A stretch of DNA of 64,000 nt from Magnetospirillum fulvum MGU-K5 (GCF_000442515.1 NZ_AQPH01000009.1:19164-83163), one strand, 5' to 3'; counted from the first letter of the stretch, positions 18,264-27,827 are shown. Notes: a model not told the origin generated them from the sequence alone. Numbers and translations are program-made.

Positions 18264-18626
18264 TTATTGAAAGACGATGGCCGTTGCCGTCAGGTGGTTG
18301 CTACTGGTTTCGAGATAGCCGCCTTTTGTTTCGACGATCTCGATGATCGCATCGGCTCCGGCAAGACATGCCTGTTTCTTGAGATCAGGGAGCAAATCGT
18401 CAAAGGACGGCTGTAGGAAGTAGGTCGCTTCCCGATGGACATCGAGCCGGGCCACCTTGATGAACGGGCGGGACGGCGGGGCAGTCCGGAACACCTCAAC
18501 GGAGCAGTTTGGCGCACGGGACTGACGAGGCAAGTCTCCCATCGGCTGCATTCGAGATTGCGATGAGGCGCATCCTGCGAGCAGCGATGCGCCAATGATG
18601 ACAAGCGCCGAGAGCCGAACGCTCAT
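18264..18626 (-). CDS. Putative lipoprotein (120 aa)
   Basis: The N-terminus carries a lipoprotein signal with lipobox LLAGC (MSVRLSALVIIGASLLAGCASS), so the mature protein is anchored by Cys19. The body (SVEVFRTAPPSRPFIKVARLDVHRE...KKQACLAGADAIIEIVE) resembles small lipoproteins of unknown function with a YbjQ/RcsF-like alpha-beta core (cysteines plus GADAII), but the match is by eye. It overlaps the stop codon of the upstream lipoprotein gene by one base (TAATG), so the two are translationally coupled. Confidence 0.72.
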   Translation of the reverse strand: MSVRLSALVIIGASLLAGCASSQSRMQPMGDLPRQSRAPNCSVEVFRTAPPSRPFIKVARLDVHREATYFLQPSFDDLLPDLKKQACLAGADAIIEIVETKGGYLETSSNHLTATAIVFQ

Positions 18627-19009
18627 TACTGCCTCGAAAGGCTGGAGCGCATCGCGTCGATGACCTCGTCATCCCAGTTCTTCTGACCGACGATTCCGAC
18701 CAGAGACTTTTCGGTTTCGACCTTGGCGGTCGTCTTGCTCGCGCTTACCGGCAGGATCCACACCCCGACCGTCTCGCCGCCGGACCCAACAAACAGCCCG
18801 ACTTTGCGCGGCCGGAATCCTTCGACATAGGTGGGATCGGATTTCTGGATATCGAACCCCGTCACGCTGAGGGCATTGACCGCAGCCTTCTGAACAGCGG
18901 CAGCGGGATAGTCGAACGAGACATTGGTGGCCGAACTTCCACCAGAGGGGGCCGAGGCGCAGCCCGCGAGTGACAGCATCCCAAAGGCCAGAATGACACT
19001 GTATTTCAT
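18626..19009 (-). CDS. Putative lipoprotein (127 aa)
   Basis: A signal peptide with lipobox SLAGC (MKYSVILAFGMLSLAGCASAP) predicts an anchored lipoprotein. The mature domain (FDYPAAAVQKAAVNALSVTGFDIQKSDPTYVEGFRPRKVG) resembles small proteins in which a YxA/V-type alpha-beta unit transforms during envelope assembly, but no function is known. It is the first gene of a two-gene lipoprotein unit. Confidence 0.72.
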   Translation of the reverse strand: MKYSVILAFGMLSLAGCASAPSGGSSATNVSFDYPAAAVQKAAVNALSVTGFDIQKSDPTYVEGFRPRKVGLFVGSGGETVGVWILPVSASKTTAKVETEKSLVGIVGQKNWDDEVIDAMRSSLSRQ

Positions 19010-19411
19010 CGTTGGGTCCCTAATGTCCGAAGTTTAGGGTTTCCCTTATAGCGTGCCATTGTGTGGTGGGCAACATTACCAATGGCAATAGGTTAAACAC
19101 AGGATAATTCCTAAAAATAGATGCAATTTGTGATTAATCTGCCCGATCGGGAGGCTTGGCGCGGCTTCCATCGGCGGTGATCTTCTTTTCTGACAACTCA
19201 TCCCAGATCATTGTCAGCTGGTCGTTTGACCATGTCGTGCTTGGGTTTTCTTTGGCGGTAGGGGGGCGTCACGCGAGGAAAGGGCGGCCGCGATGGCGAC
19301 TCTCCATCCCCAAATTGTCATCCGTTGATGCGCGGTCGCGCCGTTCTGGTTGGCGTCTCGATGTTCCATGCGCGAGGGATCTCGAAATACAGGTCCGACG
19401 ACAAACCTGGT
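19010..19411. other. Intergenic region without a supported gene
   Basis: About 400 bases between the lipoprotein pair and the oxidoreductase gene. The half next to the lipoprotein start (19020-19140) is A/T-rich and is the probable promoter region. In the other half a minus-strand frame ending at about 19141 reads like coding sequence for about 40 codons (TTWSNDQLTMIWDELSEKK), but has no convincing start; it may be the remnant of a lost gene. Confidence 0.5.
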
Positions 19412-20662
19412 TCAAGTGAATGCGAACAGATCTGCGTCGGGGTCCCTGCGACCGCGAACCGTCGCCCCTACAATCTGGCTTGCGAGCGCGGAGAACGTGA
19501 TTCCGTTGCCGCCCAATCCCATTACCGCATGGCAATTGGGCATGTCCGGAATGGCACCAATCAAAGGCATGCTCGTTGTACTATGCCCAAACGCTCCGGC
19601 CCATGCATAGTCGATCTCGAAATGGATATTTGGCAACAATACCTTTAATTTTCGGGTTAACGTGCGACCTTTTTCTTTCAGAATGATCGGATCGCTTTGG
19701 CGATCCGCTGATGCTTCGTCCTCACCGCCCATGATGATCCGCCCGTCCGTCGTGGTCCGAACATAAAGGTACGGATCGGAGGCTTCCCAAAGGAGGTGCT
19801 TGGAGAGCCACTCCGGCATATCGCCGATCGGTTTGCTGGCCAGCGCCCAGGTCGAGATGATCTTGGCTCGATTGGTCGGCACCCCCTTCGGAAAAGCGTA
19901 ACCGCAGCAAAAAACGATATGCCGCGCGCGCACCTCGAAGCCTGATCCGTTGACAAGGGTCACATGGTCTCCGCCCTGCATAATTCCTGTGACTTCCTCT
20001 GGTGCGAACAGGTGCGCTCCTCGTTTGATGGCGCGACGCAGCAACCCCGCCGCCAGTTGAGCCGGGTCGGCGCTCGCCGATCCCTGAGACAGGATGGCGC
20101 CGGAACGCTCGATCGCAAAACGCTCCCGCAATTCGTCTTTCCGCAGAAAAACGCTGTCCAGGCCGATATTCGTCCGCAATTTAGCTTCTGACTTGAGTGC
20201 GCGAGCGCCATAAGCATCACCTGCCAGGTACAGTGAGGCTTTCGGCGTGAGCCGACACGCGATTCGTTCAAGCCGAACGATGTCGATCAGGTCATTCACC
20301 ACCCGTCGCGAGCGTTGATAGACGCGCGAGGCATCCGCGAGACCGATCTGTTCCGCAAGGGCCAAGGCGGGCGAATCCAATTCCCATTGCAACATCGCGG
20401 TCGACGCGATCGTGCTGCCCAGCAGCGGCGCGTTGCACTCCAATACCGCGACGTGAAAATCATGCGACAAATCGTAGGCCATGAAGGCACCGCTGATCCC
20501 CGCACCGATCACCACCACATCAACGTCAAGCGGTTGAGACAGCCGCTTTGATGGCAAGCTCAGACCGGGGCTGTCCGCCCATAGAGATCGGCCGGTGCGG
20601 AGGTGCGGGTGGGCGGTGGCTCCCCGCATCTTACGGGGCTGGTCGTGCGTCTCCTCCGACAC
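19412..20662 (-). CDS. FAD-dependent amine/amino-acid oxidoreductase (DAO family)
   Basis: Flavoenzyme of 416 residues with the Rossmann dinucleotide motif in VDVVVIGAGISGAFMAYDLS (residues ~46-65) and the DAO-family C-terminal segment AWAGAFGHSTTSMPLIGAIPDMPN...GLGGNGITFSALAS. Members oxidize amines or amino acids and usually release hydrogen peroxide. It starts 16 bases after the catalase stop codon on the same strand, so the two are probably one operon, consistent with peroxide removal. The substrate is not evident; a related clade is annotated as glycine oxidase or gamma-glutamylputrescine oxidase-like. Confidence 0.85.
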   Translation of the reverse strand: MSEETHDQPRKMRGATAHPHLRTGRSLWADSPGLSLPSKRLSQPLDVDVVVIGAGISGAFMAYDLSHDFHVAVLECNAPLLGSTIASTAMLQWELDSPALALAEQIGLADASRVYQRSRRVVNDLIDIVRLERIACRLTPKASLYLAGDAYGARALKSEAKLRTNIGLDSVFLRKDELRERFAIERSGAILSQGSASADPAQLAAGLLRRAIKRGAHLFAPEEVTGIMQGGDHVTLVNGSGFEVRARHIVFCCGYAFPKGVPTNRAKIISTWALASKPIGDMPEWLSKHLLWEASDPYLYVRTTTDGRIIMGGEDEASADRQSDPIILKEKGRTLTRKLKVLLPNIHFEIDYAWAGAFGHSTTSMPLIGAIPDMPNCHAVMGLGGNGITFSALASQIVGATVRGRRDPDADLFAFT

Positions 20663-20678
20663 GGCGACAGTCCTATCC

Positions 20679-22799
20679 CTAGCCCATTGTTCGCACTGTG
20701 GGTTCCCGCTGCCATACGCGACCGTGCGAGGCGGCTTTCGTGAAGCTCGTCATCTTGGAGTGCGACAAATCGATCATGCCGGGATCGTCGGCAAGATGGG
20801 GGCCGGTGAGGCCAGCCTTGGCGAACAGGGGAGCGGTGCCGGAACTGAAGGCGATCACTTTCAGGTGAGCATAGCCGTCCCGCAGCCAGTTTGCCGGCGC
20901 GACCTCTTCCGCCAAGTGGGCCCCGCCTTGCGCGGAGAGGAGGAGGATCAGCGCGTCGAACAAAATGGAAGATCCGCCATCGATGCGATGATCCGCGGCC
21001 AAGACGTGACCGTCGCTTAACGTCACGCCGCCGATTTTCGACGCGATGAATTCAACCTTGGCCCCAGCCTTTTTACAGGCGGCCTTTAGTTCGAGGACGA
21101 GCGTGGCATCGGCACCGTCACTGATCATACACCCGACCTTGCGACCGTGCAGGGTCGGGGTGGCCTTGGCGAGCATGCTGAGCATCGGCGACGGCGCGGT
21201 GCTCTTTGCCTCAACCGGGGCAACGGCTGGCGTGATCTGTCCGTTCATGCCGAGCCCGCTCGCAACCCGCCCGGCCATGACGCTGTCGATATGGACGAGG
21301 CGAGATAGCACGGCGTCCCGGACTCGGGGCAGGATGCACTTGCTCAGTTCGAACACCAGAGCCGCCACAATGTGGTTCTGTTCCGGTTCGGTCTGGCTTT
21401 CAAAGAACATCCGCGCCTGCGTGTAATGATCGGCGAAGCTCTCCGGACGTACTCGCAACTGGTCGCCGACCTCCGGGTTGGGAAAGGTGCGGTAGCCCTG
21501 GCCGGACGTCTCGTGTGGTGCCGCCGGGTCAAGGCTCGACGGCTCATAGTTCACCTGGCCTTTTGGCGCGGACATCTGCATGTGTCCGTCGCGTTGCAGA
21601 TTTTGGAACGGGCATTTCGGCTGATTGATCGGGATCTGATGCGAATTGGGACCGCCCAACCGCTTGAGCTGCGTATCCTGATACGAGAAGAGACGTCCCT
21701 GGAGCAGGGGGTCGTTCGTGAAGTCTATTCCCGGTACGACGTTGGCTGCGCAAAAGGCGACCTGTTCCGTTTCCGAGAAGAAGTTATCGGGATTGCGATC
21801 GAGGACCATGCGGCCCACCCGCCGAAGCGGAACCAACTCTTCCGGCACAAGTTTGGTGGGGTCAAGGACGTCGAAGTCAAAGCCATCGGCTTCAGCCTGA
21901 GTGAAGGCTTGGACCGAAAGCTCCCATTCGGGAAAATCGCCCCCCTCTATGGCTTCCCAAAGGTCGCGGCGGTGGAAGTCCGGGTCGGCACCGTTGATTT
22001 TTACGGCCTCGTCCCAGACGACCGAAGCCATCCCGTGCTGCGGACGCCAATGCCATTTGACGAATGTGCTTCGGCCCTCGGCGTCAACCAGCCTGAACGT
22101 GTGGATTCCGAACCCTTCCATCATCCGTAAACTGCGCGGGATCGCCCGGTCCGACATGATCCACATGATCATGTGCATGCTCTCGGGCGTCAGCGAGATG
22201 TAGTCCCAGAATGTGTCGTGGGCGGTGGCGGCCTGTGGAAACTCACGGTCGGGGTCTTGTTTGGCCGCATGGATCAGATCGGGAAACTTGATGGCGTCCT
22301 GAATGAAGAACACCGGCATATTGTTGCCGACGAGGTCGAAGTTTCCCTCGTGAGTATAGAACTTGACGGCGAAACCGCGGACGTCGCGCGCGAGGTCGGC
22401 CGAGCCTTTACTGCCAGCAACCGTCGAAAAACGCGCAAACAGCGGAATCCTGTCACCGGCGCGCTGAAGAAAATCCGCGCTCGTCAAATCGGATAAAGAG
22501 TCCAGGCACTCGAAATAGCCATGGGCGCCAGAGCCGCGGGCGTGAACGACGCGCTCTGGGATGCGTTCGTGATCGAAATGGGTGATTTTCTCGCGCAGAA
22601 TAAAGTCCTGCAACAGAACCGGCCCCCGCGCGTCGACTTTTAGGGAATTCTGATTGTCGCTGATCGGAACACCCTGGTTCGTCGTCAACTGAGTATACGG
22701 ATCCGTGCCCTGCTGGTGAATTTCTCCACCTTTGCCAATCGTTGACGGACACGGGGCGTGGGGCGCATTCGATGGTGTGGTCAGAGGGGGGACGGCCAT
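20679..22799 (-). CDS. katE: Large-subunit catalase HPII
   Basis: Clade 2 haem catalase of 706 residues, decomposing hydrogen peroxide. The catalytic His lies in [15 protein letters not shown], the catalytic Asn region in [16 protein letters not shown], and the haem-ligand Tyr in [17 protein letters not shown]. The C-terminal ~150 residues form the DJ-1/PfpI-like flavodoxin domain ([20 protein letters not shown]) that marks the HPII type. ATG 22799 with AAAGGA upstream is preferred over a longer frame beginning at a TTG. A stress cluster surrounds it: the oxidoreductase downstream, and csbD, a hydrophilic repeat protein and a hemerythrin upstream. Confidence 0.95.
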   Translation of the reverse strand: MAVPPLTTPSNAPHAPCPSTIGKGGEIHQQGTDPYTQLTTNQGVPISDNQNSLKVDARGPVLLQDFILREKITHFDHERIPERVVHARGSGAHGYFECLDSLSDLTSADFLQRAGDRIPLFARFSTVAGSKGSADLARDVRGFAVKFYTHEGNFDLVGNNMPVFFIQDAIKFPDLIHAAKQDPDREFPQAATAHDTFWDYISLTPESMHMIMWIMSDRAIPRSLRMMEGFGIHTFRLVDAEGRSTFVKWHWRPQHGMASVVWDEAVKINGADPDFHRRDLWEAIEGGDFPEWELSVQAFTQAEADGFDFDVLDPTKLVPEELVPLRRVGRMVLDRNPDNFFSETEQVAFCAANVVPGIDFTNDPLLQGRLFSYQDTQLKRLGGPNSHQIPINQPKCPFQNLQRDGHMQMSAPKGQVNYEPSSLDPAAPHETSGQGYRTFPNPEVGDQLRVRPESFADHYTQARMFFESQTEPEQNHIVAALVFELSKCILPRVRDAVLSRLVHIDSVMAGRVASGLGMNGQITPAVAPVEAKSTAPSPMLSMLAKATPTLHGRKVGCMISDGADATLVLELKAACKKAGAKVEFIASKIGGVTLSDGHVLAADHRIDGGSSILFDALILLLSAQGGAHLAEEVAPANWLRDGYAHLKVIAFSSGTAPLFAKAGLTGPHLADDPGMIDLSHSKMTSFTKAASHGRVWQREPTVRTMG

Positions 22800-22940
22800 C
22801 AGAGATCCTTTCCCGTTTGGACTCAAACTCCAATCGCTTCGACTGGGGTGTGCCGTGTCGCTTACCGTGTCACGCCGATAGACTCCGGTTCGACGTTGCC
22901 CAGGGTCTCCGCGGCACCGCTATTGCGTCGGAAATGTCAG

Positions 22941-22967
22941 CGGCCGCCGGTTGGAAACCGGCGGCCG
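22941..22967 (-). terminator. Perfect 12-bp inverted repeat after csbD
   Basis: CGGCCGCCGGTT-GGA-AACCGGCGGCCG lies 21 bases past the csbD stop codon and before the katE start. The stem is very stable but has no T run on the minus strand, so it may act as a partial terminator or as an mRNA-stabilizing hairpin between csbD and katE. Confidence 0.6.
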
Positions 22968-22988
22968 GAGTCCCGGGCAGGACACGGC

Positions 22989-23168
22989 CTACTTGCTTGC
23001 CTTGTGGGCAGCATCCTTGGCCTTGCCAACAGCTTCCTTGGCAGACCCTGCGAGCTTGTCGGCAGCCCCTTCGGCTTGGAGCTTGTCGCTCCCGACAATT
23101 TTCCCGAGGCCCTGTTTGACCGCGCCGACACCCTTTTGGGCCGCGCCTTCGATGCCTTCTTTGCTCAT
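22989..23168 (-). CDS. CsbD family stress-response protein (59 aa)
   Basis: A 59-residue hydrophilic protein: starts MSKEGIEGAAQKGVGAVKQG and contains the CsbD-type segment KIVGSDKLQAEGAADKLAGSAKEAVGKAKD. CsbD proteins are abundant general-stress proteins of unknown mechanism. A clear AGGAG site lies before the ATG. Its neighbours (catalase, Lys/Ser-rich protein, hemerythrin) support a stress role. Confidence 0.88.
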   Translation of the reverse strand: MSKEGIEGAAQKGVGAVKQGLGKIVGSDKLQAEGAADKLAGSAKEAVGKAKDAAHKASK

Positions 23169-23228
23169 GGCTCTTCTCCTAAAGTCTCGTCGAGGTGATA
23201 TCGCCGTCCAGCCGAAGCGATCTGCCGC

Positions 23229-23525
23229 TTACTTGGCGTTGGACTTGCTGCTGGATTCAGACGGCTTACTCTTTGATTCGCCGGACTTGCTCTGAGATTC
23301 GCTGGACTTTCCCTGAGACTCGCCGGACTTGCCCTTGGCGGCACTCGACTTTTCATGCGCGTCGCTCGAAAGCTTGTGCGCTGCCGTTGAGTGCTCGTGT
23401 GCTTCCTCGGCATGTTTAGCGGTTGCGGCCGAATCGCCCTTTTCATGTTGATCGGCGGCGGACCGGTGGGACTTTGCCGCCTGGTCGTGATGATCTGCGG
23501 CTTTCTTATGAGTCGAAGCAGGCAT
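23229..23525 (-). CDS. Hydrophilic Lys/Ser/His-rich repeat protein (98 aa)
   Basis: The N-terminal half is His/Ala-rich with spaced histidines (HKKAADHHDQAAKSHRSAADQHEKG, AEEAHEHSTAAHKLSSDAHEKS). The C-terminal half is a run of KSGES/KSSES repeats. No hydrophobic core, signal or membrane segment is visible, so it is probably disordered. Similar small His/Ala proteins occur beside catalases and CsbD genes in alphaproteobacteria, which suggests a desiccation/stress or metal-buffering role by inference only. AAGGAAATAA precedes the ATG. Confidence 0.75.
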   Translation of the reverse strand: MPASTHKKAADHHDQAAKSHRSAADQHEKGDSAATAKHAEEAHEHSTAAHKLSSDAHEKSSAAKGKSGESQGKSSESQSKSGESKSKPSESSSKSNAK

Positions 23526-24142
23526 GTTTATTTCCTTAATTGAGCGGCATTGCTGCGCGGTTCCAAGAATCCACTCGCGAGGACCTTGGGTCGGGGGGGA
23601 TCGTGATCGAGGAGTGCTGTGTTAAAGCAGCGCTTGATCCGCAACATCTGTCCTCTGATCGTTGACCTTCACCCTTTGTCGCGGACGAAACGAGCCCCGG
23701 AATCTACCCATTTATTTCATATGAATAAATTTATGAGGTGTACGATGTCGAAATTACATTAATTTTTGTGATGTTATTCGCGCATAATTAAATTATATGG
23801 GTATGTTCCGACATTTGTATTTTATTTTGATTTGTGTGATGATTTTTAACATCAGGTCGATGTGTAAGTTGTTTTATAATTTTGAGTTTATTTTTATTGA
23901 AAATAATCTGTATTTTTAGTTTTGTAACTTATAATTATTTAACTCATCGCTTTGGCTTAATAAGGCAGATGAAATCACCGATCACTAAGGTCATGAGCGG
24001 ATCATTTTTGATCTGAATGGCTTGGTGTTACCTGTCGATAAAGTCCTGAGTGGGCTTTTTCGTTCGGTCCAAACTGGTTTTTTCTTTAGCGCAACGATCG
24101 AACCAATTTGGCGTCGTCCTTCTAATCATCAGGAGTTTTGAC
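23526..24142. other. A/T-rich divergent intergenic region
   Basis: About 600 bases without a supported gene between the divergent repeat-protein and hemerythrin genes. From about 23690 to 23960 it is strikingly A/T-rich compared with the rest of the window. It holds an imperfect dyad around CATATG (ATTTATT-TCATATG-AATAAAT, 23710-23730). It probably carries promoters for both directions; no EcfG-type GGAAC/CGTT pair with correct spacing was found. Confidence 0.6.
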
Positions 24143-24673
24143 ATGTCCATGTCATCCCTAAAAGATGCGGTCTCCTTGCTCAAGGCCGATCACCGCAAGG
24201 TCGAGGCACTCTTTGAACAGTTCGAATCATCCAAGGACAACAGCAAGAAAAAAGGCTTGGCTTTGCAGATATGTATGGAGCTGACGCTCCACACTAAAAT
24301 TGAAGAAGATGTTTTTTATCCGGCCTGTGAAGGTTCCGTTGAGGAGGATTTGCTCAAGGAAGCATATGTCGAGCATGATGCCGCCAAGGTGCTGATCGCC
24401 GAGATCGAGGCGGGAAATCCGTCCGACAGCTTTTATGACGCGAAGGTCAAGGTGCTTTCGGAAGAGATCGCCCACCACGTCAAGGAAGAGGAGCAGCGCG
24501 TCGACGGAATGTTCGCTCAGGCTCGCAAGGCCGGACTCGATATGGATATGCTCGGCGACAAGATGGCTGCCGAAAAAATCCGTTTGATGGCGATGTATAA
24601 AGCTGGCGGTATGCAGGCGCCGATGACCCCCACGCTGACGGCCTCGGCGATTGGCCGCTCTGCCCATGAATGA
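24143..24673 (+). CDS. Hemerythrin HHE domain protein
   Basis: Four-helix diiron hemerythrin-like protein of 176 residues. The expected iron ligands are visible in order: His in LKADHRKVEALFE, His/Glu in LTLHTKIEEDVFYP, His in YVEHDAAKVLIAEIE and His-Glu in EIAHHVKEEEQRV. The C-terminal ~40 residues are a Met/Ala-rich tail. Such proteins bind oxygen or nitric oxide or act in oxidative-stress protection. ATG 24143 has CAGGAG upstream and matches the usual start; the longer upstream frame is not supported. It lies divergent to the csbD/catalase genes. Confidence 0.9.
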   Translation: MSMSSLKDAVSLLKADHRKVEALFEQFESSKDNSKKKGLALQICMELTLHTKIEEDVFYPACEGSVEEDLLKEAYVEHDAAKVLIAEIEAGNPSDSFYDAKVKVLSEEIAHHVKEEEQRVDGMFAQARKAGLDMDMLGDKMAAEKIRLMAMYKAGGMQAPMTPTLTASAIGRSAHE

Positions 24674-24752
24674 TCCCGGCAACAGGCGCAGATCCGCCCG
24701 CTTCTGCCGAGGGGCAATATAACCGGTGAATTCATTGACCGGTGGGGAATGG

Positions 24753-24773
24753 GGGCGGCCGTGATGGCCGCCC
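24753..24773. terminator. Terminator between hemerythrin and UspA genes
   Basis: The stem GGGCGGCC/GGCCGCCC with a 5-base loop is followed on the plus strand by TTTCGTTT. It lies between two convergent genes and may serve both. Confidence 0.8.
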
Positions 24774-24784
24774 TTTCGTTTCGG

Positions 24785-25654
24785 TTAATGGCACATCAGG
24801 CAATGGATCGGGGCGCGGTCGATCACATGGCGCGTTACGCCGCCCAGGATCAACTGGCGCAGGCGGGAATGGGTATAGGCCCCCATCACCAGCAGATCGG
24901 CGCCACTGGTGGTGGCTTGGCGCAACAATTCGGCAGCGGCCTGCGAGGTCGGGGCCTGTGACACCAGGGTCGTGGCATTGATCCCGTTCCAGGCCAGATA
25001 GGCGGCCAGTTCGCCCGCCGGTGCCCCGACCGCGCCATAGGTGTGCTCGGCGACGGTGAGGATGGTGACGGACTCGGCCTCGCGCAGGAATGGCATCGCC
25101 CAGGCGACGGCGCTGCTGGCTTCGGCGCTGCCGTTCCAGGCGATCGCGACCTTGCGCCCGAACGGGACCGGCGGCCGGGCCGGACACAGCAGCAGCGGGC
25201 GACCAGCGGTCAGCAGAGCCGCGTTCAGCGTCGTCATCGCCGGGATTTCCTCGTCACCGGCGGGATGGCCGCAGACGATCAGATCGGACAGCCTGCCGCG
25301 CCGGACCACCTCGTCCTCTTCACGGCCGGTCAGATCAATCCATTCCGCCGACGGGCCGGGAACCGGAGTCTGCGCCAGCGGCGTCTCAAAGCGCCCCCGA
25401 GCCTCTTCGAATGACTGACGGGCGGTTTCGGCCCGCTTGGCCGCCTGGGTTTCGGCCAGCGCGATCATCTCGTCGACCATCGCGGCCGACAATCCTTCAC
25501 CGATCAGCGGCACCGCCAGCGCCGGATCGGTGCGGACGTGCAGCGCGGTGACATGGCTGCCAAAGCGTTGCCCCAGGCCAAGCGCGGCGTCGAGCACTCC
25601 CGCTGTGGTCCCGGCATCGCCGACGGGCACCAGAATGTTTCGGAACGCGGACAT
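24785..25654 (-). CDS. Universal stress protein, tandem Usp domains
   Basis: UspA-family protein of 289 residues with two Usp domains. The first begins FRNILVPVGDAGTTAGVLDAAL. The second begins GRKVAIAWNGSAEASSAVAWA and ends with the ATP-binding pattern GAYTHSRLRQLILGGVTRHV. ATG 25654 is preceded by GGGAGG. Tandem Usp proteins are induced in stress and stationary phase; the location beside the stress cluster fits. Confidence 0.92.
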   Translation of the reverse strand: MSAFRNILVPVGDAGTTAGVLDAALGLGQRFGSHVTALHVRTDPALAVPLIGEGLSAAMVDEMIALAETQAAKRAETARQSFEEARGRFETPLAQTPVPGPSAEWIDLTGREEDEVVRRGRLSDLIVCGHPAGDEEIPAMTTLNAALLTAGRPLLLCPARPPVPFGRKVAIAWNGSAEASSAVAWAMPFLREAESVTILTVAEHTYGAVGAPAGELAAYLAWNGINATTLVSQAPTSQAAAELLRQATTSGADLLVMGAYTHSRLRQLILGGVTRHVIDRAPIHCLMCH

Positions 25655-25737
25655 CTTAGCCTCCCCGATAATCGTCGAGGGGGCATTATGCGCCGGAGCG
25701 GCAGCGATGCAAATTCGCCATCGCCGCAAGAGTGGTA

Positions 25738-27267
25738 TTACAAACCGAGGGAGGCGCGGGCAGCGGCCAGGGTGGCAGGCTTGTCCTGGCCGCTGTCGAT
25801 CCGGGTCCAGGTGATCGTCCCGGTCGGATAGGCGAGTTGGCGGCGCAGCACCTCGGGCGTTGCGTCGGAGACGTCGGCGCGCCGGGCCAGAATCCGGGCG
25901 GCGGCGATGTCGGGATCGACCTCCAGCCAGAATCCGGCAAAGGGCAGGGCGGCGGCGCTGGCCACCGCTTCGATCGCGGCGCGCTGCTCGGGCCGGGCGA
26001 ACACCGCGTCGGCGATTACCGGCAGACCGGCGGCCAGCAGGCGGGCGCAGGTTTCGTACATCGTCTGGTAGGTGCGTTCGGTCACCGCCTCGTCATAGCC
26101 CTCCGGCCCCAGCCGATGGTCGGGGGCGACGCCCTGCAATTGCTTGCGGATAGCATCGCTGCGCACCACCACCGCGCCCGGCACGCCGAGCAGCGGGGCG
26201 AGATCGCGGCCCAGCCGGGACTTGCCGCTGCCGGACAATCCCCCCACCGCGAGCAGACGCGGCGGCGGCGGGGTCAGATAGGCGCGGGCGGCGGTCAGGT
26301 AGCGGCGCGCTTCGGCGCCCTGGCGCTCCCTCACCGCGTCATCCCCGTTCGCGGCGGCGGCGGTGCCCAGCACCAGGGCGCGGACGGCGGCTCGCAGGGA
26401 GAGGAACAGGGGCAGGGTGACGATTCCGTCATAATCCCCGGTCCGGTCGAGAGTGCGGTTCATCACTCGACAGGCCAGATCGCGCCGCCCGCGATGGTCC
26501 AGGTCCATCAGCAGGAACGCGAGGTCGTACAGCAGGTCGATGCAGGAATAGTCTTCGGAAAACTCGATCGCGTCGAACAGGGTGGGGCGGCCATCGACCA
26601 GACAGATATTGCCGAGATGAAGATCACCGTGACAGGCGCGAACCAGTCCGCTTTCGCGCCGCGCCTCCAGCAACGGCGACAGCCGCTCCAGCGCATTCCG
26701 GGTCGCGCTGTCCAGCGCCTCGATCTCGGCCGGGTCGAGGATCGCCGGAGAGGCGGCCAGCAAGGCGGCGCGGTTGCTGTCGACCACCCGGGCAATTCCG
26801 TCCCGGCCTCCCTTGTCCGAGCGGATCGGGGCGGCGGCGTGACAGGCGGCGACCGCATCGGTCAGGCCGTCGATCAGATCGGTATCAAGCCTGCCCGCGT
26901 CGGACAGGCGGTCGAACAGGGTGGATTGGTCGAAGCGGCGCATCGCCACCACCCACTCCTCCACCGGACCGGCTCCGTCGAAGGCAAGGCTTCCGTCCGC
27001 CTCGCGGGTGATCGCGATCAGCCCGAGATAGAGATCGGGCGCGGTACGGCGGTTGATCGTCACCTCGGCCTCGCAGGCGGCTTGACGCGCCACCAGGGTC
27101 GAAAAGTCGAGGAACGACAGGCGCACCGCTTTCTTCAGCTTGAAGACGCGATCGCCTGCCAGGAACAGGGTGGAGATATGGGTGTCGATCCGCTCGACTG
27201 CCTCGCCGCCATGACTGGCCGGATCGGCGAGAAAGCCGATCGCCGCCTGTTGCGACGGGGCGTCCAT
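25738..27267 (-). CDS. Bifunctional aminoglycoside-phosphotransferase-like/P-loop kinase protein
   Basis: A 509-residue two-domain protein. The N-terminal half resembles aminoglycoside/choline kinase folds, with the catalytic-loop motif HGDLHLGNICL followed by LFDAIEF. The C-terminal ~170 residues form a P-loop kinase with Walker A GGLSGSGKSRLG and a lid region (RADVSDATPEVLRRQ). This COG2187-COG0645 fusion is widespread in proteobacteria; its substrate is unknown, and a role in drug resistance should not be assumed. The ATG lies five bases after the dcd stop codon, so the two are cotranscribed. Confidence 0.87.
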   Translation of the reverse strand: MDAPSQQAAIGFLADPASHGGEAVERIDTHISTLFLAGDRVFKLKKAVRLSFLDFSTLVARQAACEAEVTINRRTAPDLYLGLIAITREADGSLAFDGAGPVEEWVVAMRRFDQSTLFDRLSDAGRLDTDLIDGLTDAVAACHAAAPIRSDKGGRDGIARVVDSNRAALLAASPAILDPAEIEALDSATRNALERLSPLLEARRESGLVRACHGDLHLGNICLVDGRPTLFDAIEFSEDYSCIDLLYDLAFLLMDLDHRGRRDLACRVMNRTLDRTGDYDGIVTLPLFLSLRAAVRALVLGTAAAANGDDAVRERQGAEARRYLTAARAYLTPPPPRLLAVGGLSGSGKSRLGRDLAPLLGVPGAVVVRSDAIRKQLQGVAPDHRLGPEGYDEAVTERTYQTMYETCARLLAAGLPVIADAVFARPEQRAAIEAVASAAALPFAGFWLEVDPDIAAARILARRADVSDATPEVLRRQLAYPTGTITWTRIDSGQDKPATLAAARASLGL

Positions 27268-27272
27268 TGCGG

Positions 27273-27827
27273 TTAGAGCCGGGGCAGGGTGACGCCGCGC
27301 TGGCCCTGATACTTGCCCGAGCGGTCGCCATACGAGGTCTCGCACGCCGAATCACCCTTCAGGAAGATGAACTGGCAGGCGCCTTCATTGGCGTAAATCC
27401 GCGCCGGAAGCGGGGTGGTGTTGGAGAATTCCAGCGTCACATGACCCTCCCACTCGGGTTCGAGCGGGGTGACATTGACGATGATGCCGCAGCGGGCATA
27501 GGTCGATTTGCCCAGGCAGATCACCAGAACATCGCGGGGAATGCGGAAATATTCGACGGTGCGGGCCAACGCAAAGCTGTTGGGCGGGATCACGCAGACG
27601 TCGGTGTCGCGGTCGACGAAGCTGGCGGACGAAAAGTCCTTGGGATCGACGATCGCCGAATTGACGTTGGTGAAAATCTTGAATTCGCGGCTGACCCGGG
27701 CGTCATAGCCGTAAGACGACAGGCCATACGAGATCACGCCGTCGCGCTGAAGCTTTTCGGTGAAGGGTTCGATCATGCCGGCGCTTTTGGCCTGCTCTCG
27801 AATCCAGCTGTCGGGCATCACGGACAT
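27273..27827 (-). CDS. dcd: dCTP deaminase
   Basis: Converts dCTP to dUTP, feeding dTTP synthesis. The 184-residue trimeric enzyme shows the Dcd signature: [14 protein letters not shown], the catalytic segment [18 protein letters not shown] (Glu in FSNTTP region) and the C-terminal nucleotide lid [15 protein letters not shown]. It heads a two-gene unit with the kinase-like gene. Confidence 0.96.
   Translation of the reverse strand: MSVMPDSWIREQAKSAGMIEPFTEKLQRDGVISYGLSSYGYDARVSREFKIFTNVNSAIVDPKDFSSASFVDRDTDVCVIPPNSFALARTVEYFRIPRDVLVICLGKSTYARCGIIVNVTPLEPEWEGHVTLEFSNTTPLPARIYANEGACQFIFLKGDSACETSYGDRSGKYQGQRGVTLPRL

Noticed and set aside
19141..19270. Short minus-strand coding-like frame (TTWSNDQLTMIWDELSEKK)
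   Set aside because: No start codon with a ribosome-binding site, a stop close upstream and no recognized family; at best a relic.
23526..24142. EcfG-type promoter for the stress cluster
   Set aside because: A GGAAC is present near the repeat-protein gene, but no CGTT follows at 16-17 bases, and none was found before katE or the hemerythrin gene.
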